Positions 46,691 through 61,000 of a stretch of 64,000 nucleotides of DNA are shown piece by piece. The position numbers and the translations under genes are program-made. Every line of letters begins with the position of its first letter. Positions within the stretch are counted from its first letter, which is position 1. The notes under the pieces were generated by a model that had not been told where the DNA came from, ran no database searches, and saw only the letters and a list, made by a program, of their open reading frames with translations. This DNA is from Tyto alba (lineage: Eukaryota; Chordata; Aves; Strigiformes; Tytonidae). The stretch is taken from assembly GCF_018691265.1 (NCBI RefSeq), contig NW_024881313.1, positions 14,997,518 to 15,061,517 of the forward strand, given 5' to 3'.

Positions 46691-49600
46691 AACAATAAAC
46701 CCAACAACCATCCAAAACAGCCTTGTCTGGCTTTTGTTTCCACTGTGCTTTAGGGAGCTGCTGCAAAACTATTTTGTGGTTTGCCTTGATGCAGTGCAGC
46801 TGTTGGGAAGTACAGTATCTCTCCAGCCCTCCTAATGCTCTTTATAGCTGCAGCCGTTTCCCCTCCTTCCTCTTTCTAAAACTGCTTGCAACTCCTTGAT
46901 TTCAGTATTCAGGCAGAGAAAGTTCATGCTGTGTATTTTCCTTATTCTGAAGTGTAGTAAGAGAGGAGAGAAGCCTCTGTGAACCTCTTGGTGTTCTGGG
47001 AAAGTAAGAGACGGTCATCACTGACTGCAAATAATTGTATTTAAACCATTCTTTTCTTTCATGCAGTCCTTCAGAAGAAAAGGGGTGTTATTCTCAGGGG
47101 AAGTCTGAGCAGAAAGGGTCAGCAGTATTCTTGGGCTTACCTGAATTGTAGGGGGCTTAAAATAACACAGGGATGATTTACCTGCTTTGTTAGAACCCAC
47201 TTTTGACAATAAAATCTTTTTGTTTTCCTGCTCCTCTAATTCTCATCAGTGCTGTGCAGCATTTCACAGGCAGTTAGCTCACAGCATATAAACATGGGCC
47301 CCAAAGTTGAAAGCTCAGAGATGGCACACCCTTTGGTCGGCATAATAACCACCTACCTTTCAGAAAAATCCACATGGCTCATAGTTTTTTAACCAGACAC
47401 ATTGAAGAACTAAATATATCTGTTACTCTGAGACACATATAAAAGGCAGCTGGGAAGGACTGGTTCAATCATAGCCTCTATCTGGCTGTGGCATTTATCA
47501 GTCTTCTCTTATTTAAACACAATGTCCAGTGAAGCTCTCGGTTTAGCCTTCATTAGCAATTTATTCAGAGTAATTACATCATGTGCACTGCACTTCTTGG
47601 ACATTTGATCACCTAACTCCAGGACCCGCAACTAAAGAAAAATACAAAACGTTTTTAAAATTAAATTATGTGCTTGTAAAGTGCCTCAGTGTATGTTTAC
47701 TGACAGCAATCAGTCTGACTGAAACTCACTGGCAGTTCTTATTACTTTGGTTCCTATAGCGTGGGGTAGGGTCACTCCTAGAGAGATTGTGTTTCACGAC
47801 TTTTAATGCTTTTAACCTCCCTGCCTTGCTGTTCTCAGAAAGATCTAATCTCTGTGTGCTAGTAGGGCATAGCGCAAATGACCTTGGGTGATAACAAACT
47901 CTTCTTAAAAAAAGTGTATATCCCATTTTTGACCACCTCAATAATCTTGTGCATGTGAAAAAACACCCCAATGTATTTTATATAGTAAAATATCAGAAAT
48001 GTTTAATTCTCCAGAAAAATGGGTTTCAGCACTTTGAAAAGGCTGGACATAGCTTTATTTCATGAAGACTGGCTTTTAATACAGCTGAGGGTTTATTGCT
48101 GAGATGTGAATTGTTGGAAATTACTAGGAAAACTGTTTGAATGGGCCTCCTCTTTTAATTGCACTGTATATCAAATAATGATGTTTCCTTTTCACTTCTC
48201 ATTAGTCTGGAGTAAATACAGTTAGATTGTAACTACCAACAAACAGGCTGAAAAACTTACTCAGAGTGCTCCAATTTCTAAAGAAGAACATAGTCCAAAA
48301 CAGGTATCTGTGGCCCGTGGAGCTGGTGATACAGATGCTGAAGCAAAATAAGCCTTGGAAAGATTGTTCTGCTTCCTATCAGTATGATCTTGGAATTCTT
48401 TGGCAGGCAGAAGAGGGACTTGGAAGTATAAAGATGGGGGAGAAAAGAAGACGAGGAAATACTTTCTTAAGACAGCCTACCAATCCTAAAAAGACTGTGG
48501 CAGTTTCCTTGAAATTCCTTCATCTGAGAACTGGAGCCCTGGTTTGGAGAACTTACTGCTGAGCCACGTTTGCTTGTGTCTGAAGGAGAGGGCTGGAGAG
48601 CAATAGCGTGATTTGTTCCAGCTAGTGAGCCATGTGGCAGTGCTGCTGTTGCTGCAGTAGAATTCCTTCATCATTACGTTTCTTCTCTCGGGCTCCACAG
48701 GCAGTTCAGCTCTCAGAATCTACACTTAAAATTATGAGGTCTCAGAAAAAAAAAAGGAGGAAAGCCTCCTTCTGCCCTTCCCCCCCAATAGTCTGAACAT
48801 GAAATATTTGCAGTAGCCACACAGTTCCCACTGAGCCGGAGGGAGACTGTTGCATTAAATTAAGCACAAAGCAGTCTCTGCCTATCCCTGCAACGGGCTG
48901 TCAGCACTATGATGTTGTGTGTGCAATACCTAGAAGTCACATAGCCAGCTCTGTGGGTGTGTTTGACCTGGGAACTGAAGTTCCCTCAGGGCCTGGGAGA
49001 GTTGTGTTTTGGGGAAGATACACAGTTTACAACAGGATGAGTGTGGGGGTTTCCTGCTTTGGATAATAAGGGAAAAGCTGGAGAAAAGTTTGCCTGATTT
49101 TTTTTTTTTTCTTTCCTCCCATATGGTAGTAGGATTCATGCACTGAAATCACATCCTGGATTTAACCTCCTATGTCTGTCTCCTTGGGATTGAGTAGTTG
49201 ACTTGTCGTTTTCTTTTCTGACATGGGAGTTGCTGATGGATGTGCAGATTGACCCTAGCCATTCCTGCATATTTCTGGTGCAGTGGTGATGCCTGAGAAG
49301 GGCCAGCCTATGTTTTATCATGTGTCATTCACGTGTACAAGCAAGGCTGTTTTAATCTGTGTATATGAAAAAGGAACTAAGCACAAACAATACATCTGTG
49401 AAAAATGTATTGTTTCTCTATATGCTAAGGTTTGGTAAAAACCTTTAAATGAACACATACTGAACTAGCTGTATCATAAATGTGCAGGAGCTGATTCTTT
49501 ATATAATGGTGACATACTCCTAGAGCAATCAGCTTGTCCTAAGATTTTTTTTCAAAAGGAAGGAAGAAGTATTTTTTCTCTGCAAATCCTTTTGACTGAC

Positions 49601-51806
49601 AGGACTGAATTAAAAACCAATCTATTATTTCTCTCATTCTAGTGAATGTTTAAAATTTAGTTCATTAATGACTCACAATTCTGTGTTTGCTTTGTACTTA
49701 GCTGCTTCCACACAACTGTAAGATTCTGAGAAAACACAAAAATACACTTTAGTGTCTTTACAGATGGCCAAATTAAAAATATTAAATTGTGGAACCAACT
49801 CAGATCTAAAGTTTATTCACTTACTTAAATAAAATTTTTGTGATTTTTCCAAAATACCTTGTTTGATTTACAGATGATACGAGGAATAATTGACTCATGT
49901 TACTACTTTCACTTGTAGCTGCCCATGTAAGCTATATGGATACTTGATATGAGCTTTACTGCTTTTAGTGAACTAGTCTTCACAGAGTTTCTCTGTTGTG
50001 AGGATGAGTGAAACAGTTCAAACTAATTACAATCTTGGGCTAAAAACCAAGCACCTTACTCATACTGTAGTACCTATATATTCTTTATCAGATCCTGCTC
50101 CTTTTTATGTGGTATCTGTATCTGTGTATTTACACTGTGAAGTATGGTAGGTTTAGTAGATTTTAAAGACAAACTATTTGAAGGACACAGTGCTGTTCCT
50201 GCTTATGGTAAAGTTACATCAGATGGACTGAGCTGGTCTGACATCTCAACAGCTGCCAAAAAAGGTGGTTCCATTCCCATGTGGTCCTGGTTGCATAGTC
50301 CCTCTTTTGACAGGTTGAGATCTCACCTAACTCTTTGTTGAACCATCTCTGCTCACTCAACTGGCTGAAAACCACTGATTTTTACTTTTATACTTGTTTT
50401 CTGGCAGTTTAGTAAACTGAATTGCCTCACAAAGTAGTCAGAAAAACTTTGTACTGCAAAACTGTCCCTTTAAAGCTGTAAGCTCTCAGCTTCAATCAGT
50501 TTACCATGTAAGTGTTTATCCTTTTCACACTGCCTAATTTGCATTTACAAAAATCAGACTAACGAATTATTAAATTGTAGTCTGGGTTTGCTTACTGGAA
50601 TCACTACTTACAAACTTTCCCCATTTCATTCTACATATCCAAAATCTATTACGAAATGTGTCACCTTCCTATCCCTTTGCTACTTCTGTTACATTAAAAT
50701 TAACCAAAGCTAACCTATATTAAGGTTATTAATATTTTATGAAAAATTACGTTATTGAGAACTTTTCCTTTGCATTCTCTCCAGAATAGTATCTGTCCCC
50801 CATTCTTTCTAGGTCATCTGAAAACTTGTCTTCCTCAGTGTTCACTAGTTTTCAGTCCTCCTTTTGACTTCTTCCTAGACACACAGAAAGCCAGTTGCAA
50901 ACAAACACCAAGGAGAAGATGCTGAATCAGCTGATGAAATACATTATGCTGTGTTTCTAAGAGTTCCCTAAGCAGGTTGCCATAGGTGTGATTTTTAGTG
51001 TTTGCACTAGGCAGTTTGGACTAGGAAGTCCCTGAGCTCATTTTCTGCAGCTGGCTCATCCATTATTTGCTGCAAAATTATAAGACTGCCAGATAACAAA
51101 ATAACTAGTGCTGGAACAGAAAATTACCAATTGTATTGGCAGGTATGAATCCTCAGTGTTTGTTTTCTCAGTAGTACATATATCCTACTCTTTGGCCTGT
51201 TATTTTTCAGTGATTGTACTGTGAGATATATGATGTCAGATTTATCAGGGATGCTGGCAAATAGACCTAGAATGCCTTCAGACTACTCTGATTAGATAGA
51301 ACTCTGTGCATCTACAGTATAGCTTAACTTTTGTTTCAAAACTTCCCTGAGCTCCTCATGCAATTAGGTATCTATGTGAATTGCATCATCACAGGACACA
51401 TACTCTACTAGATAGGACTCTACTTTGTATAGTTGCAGATATCCAACCTGCTAAGGATATAAGGCAAGCACTAAGTCTGAGCTTCACACTTCCCAGCTTT
51501 AGAAATCTGCAATATAGATATCTACATTAGGAGTAGTCCTACAAGCTCCCTTTAGATAGAGAAAACAGGTGACCTAAGGATGTAGTTCATCTGACCTACT
51601 TTCAGATGAGATGAAAAGTATGAAAGTACACATTTTTGTTCTTGACTGTAAAGGGAATATTGTAGGGGAGGTCACTGTGGGAGTGGTAAGCTCAACTACA
51701 TTAGGTCTTCATTTGCTCAGGTAATTCCCACCCTATTTGGGTTAAGAAAATTCTCCATTTACACATTTGTCTTAATTAGCTGCAAAAGCTGGCAGAAGTC
51801 TAGCAG

Positions 51807-51853
51807 ATATATATATATTTATTTATTATTATAATATATAAATATATTAATAA
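51807..51853. repeat. AT-rich low-complexity tract
   Basis: Alternating AT followed by TTTATT and ATAATAT units over about 47 bp, all A or T. Confidence 0.8.
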
Positions 51854-53946
51854 TCCCCTCAAATGCAAAAAAGTAAAGCAATCTGATAGGAACATGAACT
51901 GTTCTCAGAATATAATGTTTAAATTCTCTTTTTTGACATTACAAAGATGTCCACATACAGTTATAGGACTGGAGCTTATGGATAAGTTATGGACTCTACT
52001 TTTACTGTGCAGAAGAATTGATCGGACACAGAGGGAATGAAAGGGAGGAAAACTCTAGAAATACATGTCTCAAGAAATGTAGCACCATATTATTAGCTGA
52101 TTTAGCTGCAGTTCTCTCAGTGGAGCTGCATCCATTTACCCTAGTCAAGTCCCAGACCCAGACTCACTTCCACTGCTGCTCTTTGAATCCATGCCAGAGC
52201 GAGGTATAACTTAAACCAGAAACAGATGTGGATGACTGTAGCTGAGCTGCAGAATATATATAGGCTCCATATGTGTTAATTTTCCATGTATTTGTAACAG
52301 GGTTACTGAAATAACTTTAAAATCTTGTAGCTAATGGACCCTGAATAGTGAGAAAGGCTTCTCCTTTGTTTGCTGCAAATTATCTTTCATTTCTGCTTTC
52401 CCTGTTTAGATCGCACTACATTTATTTTGAATTGTTTTCAGCCTTTTCTGCTAAGCATCATGGGAACCCACGCTTAAGTGATTGCAAATGTTTCTGTGGT
52501 AATCATTTCCATTAGAAATGCCAGCTGGATCGTCCCCCATTAACTAGCTGAAACTTTTGTCCTTTGCTTTTCAAAAATTAAACCCACAGTGGTATAAATA
52601 TTTTTAATTTGTATAAATATGGTCCTGAAAATGTAGGGTGCAGGTATATAGGAATGTATAAAGTGAGCATTCCTTGAAGCAGAGACACACCATAGTAAAA
52701 ATTCTTTTTCAGTGCACTGTGGTTTTGGAGGGCAGACCAAAAGAAAAATGAGAGGTTTCCAGAAAAAACAGAGTAATGGGCCAAACTAAGCAAAATACTT
52801 AAAGTGAGCAAAGCAAAGCAAGAGTCCGTTAACAGTTTGTAGCAAGAGACTGTATTTTCTTTTCCAACCCCCTACCCTAGGAACTTTGTCTTAACATCAA
52901 ACAAAAAACACAGTAGGAATAAACAGATTGCTGGGGGTGCATTGGATGTGCAAAAAATAGGGTACTCCAAAGCTTAAATAATGGCTGCCTTTGGATGTGA
53001 TTTAATTCTGTTTCATGGAAGATTCACTCCTGCTGTTCACTTACAAATCAAGACTAGATCACTGTACATTGTCTTGCCCTAACTCTGCAACCTCCTTAGG
53101 TGCTAAGGCTGTTCATTGAAGTACTATCAGATTTCCTGTGTTTTTTCAAAAGAAATAACCTTTCTTTAATAAGAAGGGGTGCAGTTGCATTTACCCCTTG
53201 AATCGAAGGAGTGAGAAAAACATTTAGGAAGATTCAGAGGTCCTATTTTTTTTTTCCTGCGATGTTTGTGCAGTCTGAAATGAAGGTGGAGAAAGACAGT
53301 CTAATTTTCCCACTGCAAGAGTTTCCATGGCTGCATTTCCTGCTGAGTAAGTCCTCACAATCCACAGTGGCTTCTGCAGCTTTAATATTAAAATCTTGAG
53401 TGGCATATCTGTCAACTTGTTCATTATCCCATTTCTCCTCACCATTACAGAACAGTTCTGCAGGGGATGTCAAATGGACTAATCTCACAACCAAGATTTC
53501 CAGCCTCTTTGAAGTTGAAATTTGTTTCCTAGGCAGAGTACCAGCACAGGGCCATCTTGCCACGTATGTCCCATCTCTGTGTGGATCATAGGAATGTGAA
53601 GAAGTTGTCTTGGCTCCCTGTGCTTGTGGGAGTGTAACAGTATCATTGGCAGCTTGCAGACTAGTTTTGCATCAGAAAAAAGCATTAATTTCTCCATGCT
53701 TGTTTCAAAAGAAAAAGAGAATGCCTCCAAGTTTCAGAAGAATCACCTGAAGAATGTACCATTCTGCAGAGGTGACATGTAGAGCATCTGTTGTGGGAAG
53801 GCTGAGATATTTCTGCATTCCCAATTCTTGTTGGACTATTCAAAGCAATAGCTAATAAGGTAGAGAGACTAGATATCTTTCCAACAAAAATGCTCTACTG
53901 CACTTCAATAGTAAGAGTGTCTAATTCATCAAAATGTTGACAATTA

Positions 53947-53979
53947 TATCAGACCTTTATCAGACCTATATCAGACCTT
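53947..53979. repeat. Three tandem copies of an 11-bp unit
   Basis: TATCAGACCTT, TATCAGACCTA, TATCAGACCTT in direct succession; one substitution among 33 bases. Confidence 0.9.
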
Positions 53980-54149
53980 TGCAGATAAAGTGAGGAGAGG
54001 CACTCCATACTGTTATGCACCTGGAGATGTCTAGAACATGACTTTTAAATGGAAAAAGTATTGAATGGTAGCATTCTCCATGTTGTTCTCCCCAAGTCAG
54101 AGGATACCACCCTTGAAGAAAGTATTTGTCAAAACTCTGAAGCCACTAA

Positions 54150-54490
54150 CAGGCCTTACTGGTAACTAACCTCACCCTGAGGCTTCCACCCTGACCCACG
54201 GGTCCAGGAGCCCCATTTCAGCTCAGCCTGGGGCCATCAGTCCCTCCCTGAGTTATGTTGTAGGCAACCTGTCTCCATCCCTGTTTCTGGCCCTGCCTCC
54301 TGAATGGACTTGGGCCCTGTGCAGTAAGTAACTTGTGTCTTGCATGGACTTTGGACCCACAACATAGCCTTGTCTCTGGCCAGTGTCCTATTACTTACGA
54401 CTGGACTCCCCAGAAGGACCCTGGACCTGATTCCATGCATGCTGAGTCTCCGACTTGTGATGGACCCTGTTACTAGCACCTGGCTCTGCC
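54150..54490. repeat. GC-richer block with recurring TGGAC/GGACC words, unassigned repeat
   Basis: Distinct in composition from its AT-rich surroundings. GGAC-type words recur every 20-50 bp (GGACTTGGGCCC near 54305, GGACTTTGGACC near 54345, GGACTCCCC, GGACCCTGGACC near 54416, GGACCCTG near 54461). It may be part of an old LTR or a diverged minisatellite; I cannot assign the family. Confidence 0.35.
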
Positions 54491-55833
54491 TGATGTGTTG
54501 CAGTCATCTACCTTTCTGGAAATTGTTATTAGACAGGCTTTAAAACATTTCTAATTTATATTTGAACGTGGAAGAAAAAAAATGTAGAAGAAGCCAGAGT
54601 GGCAGGTGTGTGGGTGGTTCCAGATTTGAACCCAGGAGAGTTATCATACTGTGATATCTCAAAATATTTTATTTTAGTTGGCTAAGGAAGAGAGGAGGCT
54701 TCTGTAAGCAGAAAAAGTCGTCATAACTTATTTAAGGAAAGAAAAATTCATTTGCCGAGGTACTGCATCTCAGGTGGGATCTAGAAATTAACACACGCAC
54801 ACACTAAAGACTCCTGTGGTGTCCTGCCCTGGAAAGAAACCATCCTTTGTATTCTGGTGAACCATTTTTTGTATTCTGCACTGTGCAACTGTATTGCTGT
54901 TAGTTTAATTGCACTGTATTTCTGCTCACTATGGAACCTGTGTCATTCCATTGCACATACCCCTGTGTTTTGTGCAGTTAACTTCAGTATCCTATTTTAG
55001 TGACAACTACAGAAAGTCCTAAAGAAGCCAAGTACTTTAGAAGAATGTCATTGCACCTACTTATCATCCTGTTAATTACTAGGCTATTTTGAAATAATTG
55101 AAAAAATTCAGAAGTGCAAGAAGGAAAATTTTTTTTGACAGTGAAATGGTTACTGATTTGTTTTCTCAGCATGCATTCTGGCTGGTCATCAGTTGCTCTA
55201 AAACTAACATGAGAAATAAGTTAAAGAGAATGGTGTTTCTGTGAGTTAATTTTCCTTACCAACCTGCAGCTGACCACTGAAGACATCACCGTGTCTGGAT
55301 GACAAGAGGAAGTGTGCATGAACAGTTAAGCATGTGCCACTGGAGTTGAAGTGACAAGCCCTCAGGTAGTGCAATTCAACACCTGCAGCTACATACAGCT
55401 ATATCAGCTGAGCCCTTCACAACCTCCAAGGCACTCCATCTTCAGAGCAAGACTAAAGACTCTGGAATAAAGAATCCTCTGCACTGGTGAGGGCTAACTT
55501 GAGGCAAATCTTCATCCATACAGAAATAAGAATTCATGCTTCACGGTAGACTTGGCTCCCCAGTCACAAGTGACTTCACTTTATGAATAATGGCAGCCTC
55601 CAGCTAAGAAAAGTAAATATAAATGTGAGACCCCCCTCACCTCCATTTCATAGCCAGAAAATCAGCACTCACATATTAGAGCTGGAATCTGTGCAAGGCC
55701 TTTCTCATTAACCTAGAAATTGTAGCCAACTGAATGCCACAGCCTGAAAGATATACTTCAATGTATAAACAAAACCCTATGGAAAGAATGACCATGTTGC
55801 AGTCTGCCTTAGTTTAGCTTGCTTTCTTGAAGT

Positions 55834-55897
55834 GTTTTTTTTTGTTTGTTTTAAAAAAACAAAAACAAAAACAAAAACAAAACAAAAAAAAAACCAC
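55834..55897. repeat. T/G-rich then A/C-rich simple repeat, self-complementary
   Basis: T9-GTTTGTTTT is followed immediately by A7-C-(AAAAAC)n, so the two halves are complementary and can fold back. Simple repeat by origin. Confidence 0.8.
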
Positions 55898-58000
55898 AAA
55901 AACTTCATCCTCTTCTGCAAGTCCTCATGCCGCTGTTATCTCCTCTACCTTAGAGGGAGAGAAAGAAAAATATTTAATCTGCTTTTATCATTGTTATTAC
56001 TAGTTTGCACTAGAGGGAAAAAAGACCAAGCTAGAAACCATAAGAAAACTTTTTAGCCTGGCAACTTAAGGGTGAACTACGGTATCAGCAGTAGCTGAGT
56101 TCAGGCATCCTTAGACAAACTGTGTCTGCAGGAAAGCAGATCAAGTGCGACCACCCTGCCACCCTCCAAGGGCTCTGAGTGTATTTTGTCTACAGTCTAG
56201 GGCTTGCTTTTTTGGCAAACATGAAAATCACCGAGTCCCAGCCCTGCAGCTCCTGCTTCAGTAATGACCCTGGAACCAGCAGCTCAAGAAGAGTGCATGG
56301 ACCTATCCCCTCGGCTGCCTGGGACTGTGCCCAGAGGAGGAGGCGCTGAGAGGACAACCTGACTCTTGACCCTATGGCCAGGAGTTGGGCCAGACAGGTC
56401 TGAATTAATAGGGGCTGAAGCAGGTTTTACACTTAAAAAGGTGGGCCTGTATCAGTGGCTTTTATTCAGACAGAATAAGAGCTTTCCAGGTCTAGCCCAC
56501 TGTGAATTTTTACTGAAATCTGCCAGTGTGTCTTTCTTTGCATGAAGAGTTTGCAACATACTGGATTCCATAATAGATAGCTGTGTTTAGCTCAGATGGC
56601 AAGCACGGAAGCTGATCAGCAGCATACATGAATATACCCCTTACCATAGGTTATACCTGCATCATACTAATTTCCATTACTTTTGTATTCATTACAGGCA
56701 CAGATCATCACTGCATTTCTGTTGTGTGTTATGCTACAAGATGCGTTCTTCAGAACATCAGAAACTATTTTAGTGCATTAGTAATTCTTATGCTTAATGG
56801 AACATATAAATATAAATCTAGTTGATGTAATATTTCAGTCAGGTAATCTAGATATAAACTATGCAGTAAGTTCAAAATACGCAGATGAGTTAGTATATTG
56901 GTTGAATAAAGTCCTGCTGAAATTGGAAATTGGGAATTATTTTGTGTGGAGGTGGAAAGAAACAAGTGAAGGAAAAGGTATCACAGTGTGTCCTTGTCTG
57001 TTGGATACACACTGCATCTTCAGTGTGGGTGAATGGATATCTTCTCTGGTAGTTAACAAACAGTATGCCTTTGCAGGACCGTGTTAAATAAAGACATCAG
57101 TTGGGTTTGTTCCCTGTTAACAGCAGCTGGTTCCTCAAGTGATATAAAGTTAAGCACTACAGCTAAAAGTCAAACCCTAGATTTGGTGGCAATCCATGAC
57201 TAAAGGAGTTTAAACATCTTAAAGAGAATGTGCTGTCATTCGGGACTCAAGCTAACAGTTTGCTCCACCATTCTTTACAAGTCTCTTCAGGATATGAACA
57301 ATTTCTGTGAAACTCATGATACGTTTTAACCTTGTCTTTGAAAAATCAGTTCAGAGATAACATGGCATTTTGATTTTTATTCAGTTGTGGAGTCTGAGGA
57401 CTCCATGGACTCCATTACATGGCCATGGTAAAAATTCTGGGTAGAAATCCTGGGCCCTACTGAAGCCAGTTGTTTACCCTGAATATAGCTGAATGTAGCC
57501 TCTTCCAGTTTGACCCTCCTCCATTAACACTCTGTGGGGTTGGATTGTAACTTCCCTGAGCCTCAGCAGAAGGGAGAGCAGAAGGCTTTTCTGCTTATGT
57601 AAAAATTTCTCCCTACGCTAACATGTCAGGGTACCTAAAAGGCGGATGTGGTGCAGAGTACCTCATTGACACTTTAATTCTTTGATCCAATTTCTTACAC
57701 TAACAAGGATTAAGAAATTGTAGTGTCTTTCTGTTCCCATCCTAATGATATTTTATCTTTCTGACCATTTTTAACTACACATGAGAGAGGGTTAGAGGCC
57801 TTGGAAATATTATGCTCTTACAAGTTTCATGGAAACAGGATACTGAGTGGAACGGAGACCTGAGTTAGAGTTTCTAGACCCTGCTCTGGGAAAGCAACAC
57901 TTGAGAGCACAGTCATGTTATTGGACACCAGGTAATTGAGCAAAGGCAGAGGAAACTAGGCTTCATTTATTTTGCTGCTTGGTTTTAATTCTTATTTCTG

Positions 58001-58071
58001 TCTTTTTTTGTTTGTTTGTTTGGTTGGTTGGTTTTTGTTTGGTTTTTTTTTTTGTTGTTGTTGTTTTTTTA
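58001..58071. repeat. (TTTG)n / (TTGG)n / (TTG)n simple repeat
   Basis: T-rich stretch with successive TTTG, TTGG and TTG units ending in a T7 run. Confidence 0.8.
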
Positions 58072-61000
58072 AGCAACTGTACTGCAAGTTAAAGCTGTTC
58101 CTAGGAGGCCAGGATCTGGCATAGGTTTAGATCAGCTCCATAACCTACATTTCACAGGGGTTCTCTGTTGGTATGAAATCTCCCAGTAGATGCCTCTCTG
58201 AACTTTTTGACCAGTTTGAGCAGCCCAAATTGAGGCAGAGATGGAGCAAAAACCTGGTTCTTTGATCTCTGCTATCTTGGTGTAGTTATTAATGCCCTGT
58301 ATCTTCCTCACTACATAGGTAAAAAGATGGAAAGCAGTAAGAAGCTAGGAATTTTTTGTATCCAAATATTTTTAAATCTCCAGCAGGGAAGATCAGGAAG
58401 TGTGTACAAATACATTGCTAACAATGAGCTATTAATGCAGGGAGCACTAAAAATGGTCTGAGGCAATATTGCATTAGTGAATCAAAATTTCAGTTTTCTA
58501 CATAAAATTACAGCCAGCCTAAAACAATCTGGCTGAGAGCTGTGTTAAGTATCCAAAACCATTTCTGATAAGAAAAGAATAAGGTATACTTTTTACCAGT
58601 TTGTTTGAGATTGAACATTTTCCCCACAGACAGTTTTAATTCTTCCAGTTTTTTTGTAGTTGGGTGCTTGACTCTGTAGCCTTAAAATATTTTTTTTTTA
58701 ATTTAGGCCTATAATATATTTTAATTATTAATGATAAAAATATTATAATTTGGATAAACTGTTTCAAAAAGACTGGTCAGATGGGAGCTTGCCTGTACTA
58801 AACTTTATACACACAAACATACCATCCTTTTTCCGGTCTGAACTGTAGATGCTTTTAAGCACCTACTTCAGGAGAGGCTTCAGTGAGGTTATACAGATCC
58901 CACAGTATCACTAAGTCCAATGAAAATACTTCAGGCTGAATGAACCAGTCATTGACATGGTGGACTTTTTAAGCTATCCACACAGAACTCTAACCACATA
59001 AGAGACCAGAAACCACCAACATAGCCACCTGTGGAGTTCATTAAAGAGCCAGATGTTGTTTCAGAAAAATAAATACTTCCTCCAGCTTGGCATCTAATCC
59101 TGCAGTTCTCTTTCAGCGGAGGGGTATTAATGTAACAGAGTTGGGTATCAACCAGCTGCTATCCTGCCATGACACTTCAGTCACTTCATGTCACTTTGAT
59201 TATTGTGATAACAGACATTAAAGGTATAGGTGTTAAGTTCATATCAGTGTTCAGCACACACACAGGGATGTTTGTACAGAGTGATTAGACATCAGAGGGA
59301 CTTGTGCACGCATTTCATTTCAGATTTCACACAATCACAGAATTTATATAGTAAATAATGTGTAAATTATTAATTTCTCTCCATTCTAGAAAATGGGATA
59401 CTGCCTCTGTTCCCCACACTAGGAGCTTAGGTTCAGGTCATTCAATAGGGCACTGGGGATAGGCAAAAGAGATGACTGAACATCGGTCACCAGCTGCGGA
59501 AAGTGCATAATTGCATTTCTTTCCTAGATGATCCAACACTCATCTGTGTGGTTGTCTTTATGATTTCTTTTAACTTTTCAAAAATATTTGAAAAATACTG
59601 CTTGGATATCTTAATGTTCATCTTTAAACGTCTATATCAGCTTGCTCCTGTCTACATAAAACATGACTTTCAGGAAAACCTCACTTATTCCTTTCATTTT
59701 TCTCTCAGTTCTGGTGTTTGTTTCTCCTTATTGCTCCCAACATAAGCTTTTTATGAGCACTTTCAAGTCTCTCTATGTCCCTGTTCTTTTCTGCATGTTA
59801 TGACATCTCAGATGAAGTATGGATCTTAATAATTCTTACTAATCACCCAGTTCTGATAATTCAAAGGATGTTTTTTACAGCCAGCACTTCAGCAGGCTCT
59901 TCTGTCTTCAGACCCTTTGTGTCTGAGATAGAGCCATGGCTGAGTGAACACCCACTCTTTTATTTTCTGAGAGCACCTGCAGCAAAATGTAGTATGGAAG
60001 CTCAGAACTGGCATACTGGGCTCCAAGGAGCAATTGAACAATGTTAACTAAACTCTTCCAGAAAGGCTTCTGAGGCAGGCACACAGCTGCTCTAATATCA
60101 GTCCTAATGATTAACATTTGGCCAAACTATGTGCTAAACACTGGGTGTATTAGAAGAAAATATTGTATGGTTCTAACAAAGTCTCAAATAATCTAAACCA
60201 CAGGTGTTTCTCACAGTACAGTTACCCCACATTAGTGCACTGCACCACTTTAACTCCAGCTATACAATTAAATAGGTGTAAAAAGGTGCATAAAGAAAAG
60301 ATTTTCTCTAATTAATACTTTGCTACTTTTAGGGGTTGAGCAAACTATCTGGGTGCTTGTGTTTGTGCTGTTATCTCTACAAGACAGCATCCATACAGGT
60401 AGTCACTGTTTGGCCTTGCTAATGCAGTGGTGAATTGTTCCTAGAAAAGCTCTTCATATTTCATAGAATTGCAAACACATATGAGTGTTTATAAATGAAG
60501 GGGTTTGGACACATTCTGTTAAAAAACTACCCAATGGGCCCAAATCCAGGTAAGGTATCTCACACACGTGGCTCAAAGTCCTTCTCCAAACCTCTAGATA
60601 AGAAAAGCTTGAGATTTCATGTATGGTAGATATTCAGAATGTGAGCACAGTGGTACCAAAGCTAGCTAAGAATGACATTCATGTCTACGTGGGAGTTGCA
60701 ACATTATCCAGACATGTCTGAATTAGTTCTAGTACCAGAAGCCATGGGAACCTGAGGCTCCACATTAGGGTAGGAGCTACATTGGGTGGCTGTGTCTGTT
60801 AGGCTTTGGCACCTGAGTTTGTTCAGGTATTTGTACATGGATGATGTACCCTCAGTCTGTGTGCCTCAGTTCTTCCCTAATTCACAGAGAAGTAGACTGT
60901 GAGGCTTTTGGACACACAGGTAGCAAGCTCTTAGTTTCCTAAATGGAATTAGGTTATTTGTTTTAAACAGTGAGGGTTGAAGTGTGTAATATCAACTATC

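Larger units (their letters stand above)
46691..55833. other. Intergenic DNA, middle-distal part
   Basis: About 9 kb AT-rich without a convincing gene. It contains a candidate conserved segment (47480-47640), an AT-rich low-complexity tract (51807-51853), a triple 11-bp repeat (53947-53979), and a more GC-rich, repeat-like block (54150-54490). In mouse and human the far-upstream COL1A2 enhancer lies roughly 13-20 kb upstream, which would map here to about 44-51 kb; its presence is not visible to me. Confidence 0.5.
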
